A stretch of 64,000 bases of DNA from Anaerostipes caccae L1-92 (GTDB taxonomy: Bacteria; Bacillota; Clostridia; Lachnospirales; Lachnospiraceae): assembly GCF_014467075.1 (NCBI RefSeq), contig NZ_AP023027.1:2359501-2423500 (forward strand), written 5' to 3'. Shown one piece after another: positions 59,698 through 64,000 of the stretch. Numbering within the stretch: the stretch's first letter is position 1; each line of letters begins with the position of its first letter. The position numbers and the translations under genes were made by a program. A model generated the notes under the pieces. That model did not search any database. It saw only the letters and a program-made list of their open reading frames with translations, and had not been told where the DNA came from.

Positions 59698-60198
59698 TTA
59701 TTGAGCTGTCCCACATTCGGGATTGTTTCCTTTTTTGTCTGTCTGTTTCTTCTTTTTAATGCGGCTGGATACCAGGCCATTGTACAATCGGTATACGGAG
59801 GATACCATCATAATCCCGCCGGACACTGCCATGGCGGTGATCAGGGTCCTCTGGCCGTACATAGCAAACAGCCCCCAGTTTTTTGCGACCGCGTAATTCA
59901 TCGTATAGTAAAGCTGACCTCCCGGCACAAGGGGAATGATCGCCCCAATCAAGAAAATGGTAGCAGGGCTTTTGGCCAGTCTGGCAAGTGCCTCCGCATA
60001 GACGGTCGCCGTCATGGATGCGGCAAAATTCGGCAGAAATGTACTCGTAGTCATGGAAGCTATGACCAAGTAAACCGTCCATGAGACGAGACCTCCCAGT
60101 CCTGCAAAAAATAACTTTTTTCCTCTCATATTAAATAAAATAGAAAACCCGAGAGCTCCGATAAACGAAGATAGAATCTGGACCGCCTGTGCTATCAT
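59698..60198 (-). CDS. threonine/serine exporter ThrE family, small subunit (DUF3815)
   Basis: 166 residues with about five helices. It corresponds to the C-terminal half of full-length ThrE: GFSILFNMRGKKLFFAGLGGLVSWTVYLV, then AARLAKSPATIFLIGAIIPLVPGGQLYYTM-type sequence. In this group ThrE is split into two genes. The start is ATG at 60198 after GGGGAGGTG and overlaps the large-subunit stop. It presumably exports threonine, serine or small peptides together with that subunit. Confidence 0.88.
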   Translation of the reverse strand: MIAQAVQILSSFIGALGFSILFNMRGKKLFFAGLGGLVSWTVYLVIASMTTSTFLPNFAASMTATVYAEALARLAKSPATIFLIGAIIPLVPGGQLYYTMNYAVAKNWGLFAMYGQRTLITAMAVSGGIMMVSSVYRLYNGLVSSRIKKKKQTDKKGNNPECGTAQ

Positions 60199-60953
60199 AA
60201 GACACCTCCCCACAGTACAAGTGCAGTGAAAGAACCTGCCGCCAGAAATACAGCGGTTACCACCACTTCACAAAGCCGTATCATACCTGCCATCACGTCT
60301 CCTCCTATAATATCCCGGATAGAATTGACAAAAGCCACCCCGGGCACAAGAAGCATTATATTTCCTATGATGATCGTGCCGTAATCTCTGGTAGCCCCCA
60401 GATGCGCCAGTATATACGCTATAGTGGCCACCATGAAAGCTGCAGCAAAGTCAGAAAACATAATATTGGAATCCAGCTTCTGAAGAAAAGCCATCAGCCG
60501 CCAGACCGCCGCTCCGCAGACTGCCCCGATGATCCCTTCCACAAATCCTCCTCCAAAAAAGACTGCAAACGTCCCGGCGATCAGTGATGCGATCAGACAC
60601 TGCACCGGCAGGCTGTAAATGTGCTCCTGACGAATATCTGAAAGTTTTTCCTCCAGATAAGTAATGTCCGGCTTCTCCCTGCACACATATCTGGAAAGAT
60701 CATTTAACCGGTCCAATTTATGAAAATCTGTCTTGTAATATTTGATTCGCTTCGTCTGGGTAAATACATCTCCGTCTTCTGTGGTCACGGTAACCACAAT
60801 ACTGGATGTGATCGTAAACGCCTCAACTTCCCTCGCCCCGTATGCAAGACAGATGCGCTCAATGGTATCTTCCACTCTGGAAACACCGGCTCCGCTTATC
60901 AGCATCATTTTTCCGAGATCCATTGCCTGGATCAATACCTGCTTTAAAAACAT
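60195..60953 (-). CDS. threonine/serine exporter ThrE family, large subunit (DUF1212)
   Basis: 252 residues. The cytoplasmic N-terminal domain has the family signature MMLISGAGVSRVEDTIERICLAYG; five hydrophobic segments follow from about residue 120. It is the N-terminal half of the split ThrE transporter. The start is ATG at 60953 after AGAGGAG. It follows yqeC by 10 bases in the same operon. Confidence 0.9.
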   Translation of the reverse strand: MFLKQVLIQAMDLGKMMLISGAGVSRVEDTIERICLAYGAREVEAFTITSSIVVTVTTEDGDVFTQTKRIKYYKTDFHKLDRLNDLSRYVCREKPDITYLEEKLSDIRQEHIYSLPVQCLIASLIAGTFAVFFGGGFVEGIIGAVCGAAVWRLMAFLQKLDSNIMFSDFAAAFMVATIAYILAHLGATRDYGTIIIGNIMLLVPGVAFVNSIRDIIGGDVMAGMIRLCEVVVTAVFLAAGSFTALVLWGGVL

Positions 60954-60963
60954 GTGAACTCCT

Positions 60964-61659
60964 CTAACGTAAAATGACCGAATATCGGCTGTCAAAACAA
61001 ATACCTATACGGGCAGCCTGATCCATCCGCTCTTTTGTGTCACATTGGTTCAGCAGGATAAGGAGTTCCGCATCCGGGTATTGTTTTCTGAGCATTATAA
61101 CATATTCCATACGGATCAGCTTCATAATATCCTCAAAATTAAGAAATTCTTCATCAGATTTTTCAAGAATTTTACACGCGCGTTCCGGCCGGTGGCACAC
61201 ATCCTTTATGGGGCGGCCGAGAGCACTCATTCCTGCCACGATCAGGATCTGGTCCGTTCCCTCCGGTATGACCGGCTCTGTTTCGTTTCTGGCCTTTACC
61301 GGCATTTTTTTTGCTCCGTCCGCCTCCACTATAGTCACGTCAGCAAAAGAGGAGGCTGCCTGAAAGACTTCTTTTGGCAGCCCCTTCATTTTTTCTCCGT
61401 CACGGAGTCCTGCTGTAACGGTCCGGCCCGGCTTCAGTTTCTGTATGATATCATCCGCATCTCCGGAAAGCACAGTCTCCTTTCCCGGCAATTCCATGTG
61501 AGTGGTCGTCGTCACCAGCACCTTTTTTCCCATCGCTTCCTGCTCTCTTGCGATCTTGAACACCGACGTCGTCTTTCCCCCTGCTCCCACTATGGAAAGG
61601 ATGCCGCCCCGGATACCAAAGGCTTCAGACAGCGGCTCCTCTTTTCCTATCCTCTTCAT
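60964..61659 (-). CDS. yqeC: YqeC family protein of the selenium-dependent molybdenum hydroxylase system
   Basis: 231 residues with a P-loop SIVGAGGKTTS near residue 22 and VTTTTHMELPG, DVTIVEADGAKKMPVKARNETEPVIP and QILIVAGMSALGRPI, all typical of YqeC. The family is co-distributed with SelD-dependent xanthine dehydrogenase-like enzymes and is needed for their labile selenium cofactor. It fits with modABC, MocA and XdhC at 45-49 kb, although the two groups are 12 kb apart. The ribosome binding site is AGGAG. Confidence 0.88.
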   Translation of the reverse strand: MKRIGKEEPLSEAFGIRGGILSIVGAGGKTTSVFKIAREQEAMGKKVLVTTTTHMELPGKETVLSGDADDIIQKLKPGRTVTAGLRDGEKMKGLPKEVFQAASSFADVTIVEADGAKKMPVKARNETEPVIPEGTDQILIVAGMSALGRPIKDVCHRPERACKILEKSDEEFLNFEDIMKLIRMEYVIMLRKQYPDAELLILLNQCDTKERMDQAARIGICFDSRYSVILR

Positions 61660-61718
61660 CCTTAGTTTCTCCTAAGTTTTATTTTCTAACCTTCATTCTA
61701 CAATATGATACCAAATTC

Positions 61719-62483
61719 TTAAAGCTGTTTTTTTCCAAAGGCAGCGCCCGATAAAACTAAGAGGATCAGCAGGAGCACTCCCGCCGCCAGAAAGTTCCCG
61801 GAAAAATCCGAAAGTCTGAGGGTCCCCGTAATCAATCCATACGGCTCGGATACGAGACGTATCGGATTGAATTCCTGGATTTTCGGTACGATATTCAGCA
61901 GAAACATCACAGCGACCATTATCCCTGTAAATAAAAGACTGGAATAACTGCTCTTTGAAATCACACTTCCCAAAAGGTCAGAGGCCAGCAGCAGTACCCC
62001 GAACAGCCATACCCCCAGAAGCGCAGCCACCAGATGGTCTATGCCTTCCATTTTCCAGAAATAAACCGTATAGCCATAGGTTACTCCCGTACACACCGCA
62101 TAGGAAGCCGTCCACAAAAGGACTGCCACTGTAAACTTTGAGCAGAGCACCGCAGTCCGGGAAAGCCCCTTGGTGACCATCAAGACTAAAGTTCCTTTTT
62201 GAATCTCGCCTGCTATCATTCCGGAAAAGAGAATGGCTAAAACAGCAAGCCCCATCTGAGGCACATTTTTAAAAAACTGCATCCAGGAATCCGCAGCTGA
62301 GGGAGACGGAAGATCGATGCTGATGCCTCCGGGCATAAAACTTTTCACGAGCTCCGGGGTAATCTTTGCTATGACAGGGTTCATAAAGCCAAACATCAGA
62401 AATATACATCCGAGGATCAGCAGTTTATAAGTGCAGATACTTTCCAGCAGCTCTTTTTTTGTAAACGCCCAGTACGCCCTCAT
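61719..62483 (-). CDS. ABC-2 type transporter permease
   Basis: 254 residues, about six helices, with a cytoplasmic segment GEIQKGTLVLMVTKGLSRTAVLCSK typical of ABC-2 (NatB/YtrC-like) permeases. The start is ATG at 62483 after GGAGGTG and overlaps the ATPase stop by 4 bases. It is the last gene of an operon of at least four: partial gene at the edge, PLDc_N protein, ATPase, permease. Confidence 0.87.
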   Translation of the reverse strand: MRAYWAFTKKELLESICTYKLLILGCIFLMFGFMNPVIAKITPELVKSFMPGGISIDLPSPSAADSWMQFFKNVPQMGLAVLAILFSGMIAGEIQKGTLVLMVTKGLSRTAVLCSKFTVAVLLWTASYAVCTGVTYGYTVYFWKMEGIDHLVAALLGVWLFGVLLLASDLLGSVISKSSYSSLLFTGIMVAVMFLLNIVPKIQEFNPIRLVSEPYGLITGTLRLSDFSGNFLAAGVLLLILLVLSGAAFGKKQL

Positions 62484-63397
62484 GATATCACCTCCATAAA
62501 TAAGTTTTCCAGGGTCGGCTTCTGCACTTCCATCTTCATTGGACATATATTGTGCTCTGTCATGCAGATCATAAGCTCTGTTTCCAAACGGGCCATATCT
62601 GATGTGTGGAAAATTAAAACTCCATTCTTTTTCTCAACCTCAAAAACATATCCCTTCTTCTGAAATTCAGATTCCAGCAGATTTTGTCCTTCCGGCGTGC
62701 CCGTCTCCAGACAGAGGCTGTCTTTCCTGCGCTGTGCCTTCAGTTCTTCAAGGCTTCCCGAAAGGACCAGTCTGCCGTCTTTTAGCACTGCCGCCCGGTC
62801 ACAGATTCTCTCCACATCGGACAGCACATGGGTTGAAAATAACACTGTTGTTTTTTCCCTGACTTTTGAAAGGATATCAAGGATCTCCTTTCGTCCCAGA
62901 GGGTCCAGGGCAGAAGTCGGCTCATCGCAGATCAGAAGCCTGGGCTCGTTGAGCAGTGCCTGCGCAATGCCCAGACGCTGTTTCATGCCTCTGGAATATC
63001 CGCGGATTTTTTTCTTTTCCTCCGAAAGCCCTACCAGTCTGAGAAGCTCTTCGCTTCTTAAACTTATCTCTTTTGAAGTGAGACCTGTGATCTCCCCGCA
63101 CAGACGCAGATACTGCTCTGCATTCATATAGCCGTAAAATTCAGGCACATCCGGCAGATATCCCACTCTGCGGTTTGTCTTTGTACAGCCGTAGCGCACC
63201 GGTTCTCCCAGCACCTTCACTTCCCCTTTGTCAGCCTTTAAAAGTCCAAGGATGATCTTCATCGTCGTCGTCTTTCCGGCTCCGTTCTGGCCTAAAAATC
63301 CATATACAGAGTGCTCCGGCACCTGAAAATTTAAGTCTCTTAATACTTGATGGCTCCCAAACTGTTTTGAAAGATGTTGAATCTCCAATACGTTCAT
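62480..63397 (-). CDS. ABC transporter ATP-binding protein
   Basis: 305 residues with Walker A GQNGAGKTT, signature YSRGMKQRLGIAQ, Walker B LLICDEPTSALDPL and switch His in VLFSTHVLSDVE. It is a bacitracin/CcmA-type ATPase with a C-terminal extension. Its start overlaps the end of the small PLDc_N gene by 4 bases. The operon probably encodes a membrane-stress or antibiotic exporter; the substrate is unknown. Confidence 0.93.
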   Translation of the reverse strand: MNVLEIQHLSKQFGSHQVLRDLNFQVPEHSVYGFLGQNGAGKTTTMKIILGLLKADKGEVKVLGEPVRYGCTKTNRRVGYLPDVPEFYGYMNAEQYLRLCGEITGLTSKEISLRSEELLRLVGLSEEKKKIRGYSRGMKQRLGIAQALLNEPRLLICDEPTSALDPLGRKEILDILSKVREKTTVLFSTHVLSDVERICDRAAVLKDGRLVLSGSLEELKAQRRKDSLCLETGTPEGQNLLESEFQKKGYVFEVEKKNGVLIFHTSDMARLETELMICMTEHNICPMKMEVQKPTLENLFMEVIS

Positions 63398-63597
63398 GAT
63401 TCATCCCCTCTTCCAAATACAAAATACACAACCGGCCCTAAAAATTGTATAAACATGACAATTAATATCCAAAATATGCGGTTTCCAAACCGGTAATCCG
63501 GATGTCTCAGCACATGTACCAGGGCGGTCACCATCAGCACCAGTTCCAATATGATCACGGGGATCAAAAAAGGCATATATTCCATTAACTCATTCAT
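63394..63597 (-). CDS. PLD nuclease N-terminal domain (PLDc_N) small membrane protein
   Basis: 67 residues with two membrane helices (about 7-29 and 40-62) and the PLDc_N pattern YRFGNRIFWILIVMFIQFLGPVVYFVFGR. This hairpin is found alone beside many ABC exporters in Firmicutes. The start is ATG at 63597, 8 bases after GGAGG; an ATG two codons earlier overlaps the previous stop codon but is too close to the ribosome binding site. It may modulate the exporter. Confidence 0.85.
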   Translation of the reverse strand: MNELMEYMPFLIPVIILELVLMVTALVHVLRHPDYRFGNRIFWILIVMFIQFLGPVVYFVFGRGDES

Positions 63598-63599
63598 CG

Positions 63600-64000
63600 T
63601 CATAACCTCCATTCTTTCTGTATGCGTTTTATTATCTCTTCAAACCTGGGATTTCCTGTGAGCGGCTCGAATGCCGGGTGTTTGAACCCGTCTGTCACTG
63701 ACTGTTTGATCAGTTTTTCTTCCCGCGGCGCCTGGACTCCCAGGCACATTTCATTCAGCCATGGATCGACAAGATCAAAGAAATCATCTCCATGCAGTGT
63801 GTACGGCAGCAGATTATTCAGGCAGACTCTCTCATAGTTTTCAAGCATGGCAAGTGCTTTTTCTTCTTTTTTCTGTCCCATATACCCTACTGCTGCCGCG
63901 AAATATAACTGTGCCATTGCATTTACATGCAGAAGATCCATTTCAAATACCTCTGCGATCTGACAGCCTCTTTGGACAAGCATTTCAAACTTTTCTTCAT
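63600..64000 (-). CDS. C-terminal part of a helical-repeat protein, probably an XRE-type regulator (partial)
   Basis: The frame stays open to the right edge, and the codons before the first Met (EEKFE) look coding, so the 5' end lies outside the window. The visible 130 or so residues are helical with TPR-like pairs (NAMAQLYFAAAVGYMGQKKEEKALAMLENYERVC) and end HPAFEPLTGNPRFEEIIKRIQKEW. This is typical of the C-terminal domain of helix-turn-helix regulators that head such ABC operons. The DNA-binding domain is not visible, so the call is tentative. Confidence 0.55.
   Translation of the reverse strand, partial: EEKFEMLVQRGCQIAEVFEMDLLHVNAMAQLYFAAAVGYMGQKKEEKALAMLENYERVCLNNLLPYTLHGDDFFDLVDPWLNEMCLGVQAPREEKLIKQSVTDGFKHPAFEPLTGNPRFEEIIKRIQKEWRL

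Overview
The window looks like chromosome of a low-GC, Gram-positive, anaerobic gut bacterium of the Lachnospiraceae, probably close to Anaerostipes. This is inferred from gene content: an HPr with Ser46, an [FeFe]-hydrogenase maturase, a glycyl radical enzyme, a sorbose/mannose-type PTS, ThrE- and YqeC-type genes, a CspBA/subtilisin-like S8 protease and LicT-type antitermination. There is no prophage, CRISPR array or rRNA. Most genes are on the minus strand in short operons with clear ribosome binding sites and intrinsic terminators.

Layout. 0-5.7 kb: four tRNA genes (His, Arg, Gly, Pro), pcrA, a DUF1836 protein and a YerC-like repressor whose ends share one hairpin, and an orphan SsuA-like binding protein. 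5.7-11.1 kb: a three-gene ABC-2 exporter facing a two-component system, separated by a MITE-like inverted repeat and a tandem hairpin repeat. 11.1-20.6 kb: a CNNM/CorC transporter with a long leader, a second UvrD-like helicase, gltX, hydF, a TVP38 protein, CutC and a radical SAM protein. 20.8-24.8 kb: ptsI-ptsH behind a complete promoter, RNA antiterminator and terminator, next to hflX and a compact one-PRD antiterminator that probably acts on that leader.

25.5-31.5 kb: a DeoR regulator converges with an operon for a fructose-type PTS EIIABC, a glycyl radical enzyme and its activase. A phosphorylated sugar-like substrate is likely, with the E. coli PflD/Frw locus as the nearest known parallel. 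31.6-34.8 kb is accessory: decayed tails of an SDR gene, a chimeric gene scrap, two related four-helix membrane proteins of very different base composition, and a secreted protein split by a run of nine A. 34.8-40.5 kb: a sorbose-type PTS (EIIA, B, C, D) with sorbose-1-phosphate reductase, an RpiR regulator and a sorbitol-6-phosphate dehydrogenase; together these would take L-sorbose to fructose-6-phosphate.

40.7-52.7 kb: a TPR protein, a MATE exporter, a cluster of large hairpins, an S8 protease, the molybdate transporter modABC with MocA- and XdhC-type maturation genes, a SEC-C methionine aminopeptidase and a TetR-controlled ABC exporter. 52.9-54.3 kb: a phospholipase D-family protein. 54.3-59.7 kb is the debris of a mobile element: a KTR zinc protein, a heterodimeric ABC exporter, its TetR regulator with palindromic operators, and a broken large serine recombinase. 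59.7-64 kb: a split ThrE exporter, YqeC (molybdenum hydroxylase maturation) and an ABC exporter operon that runs off the right edge.
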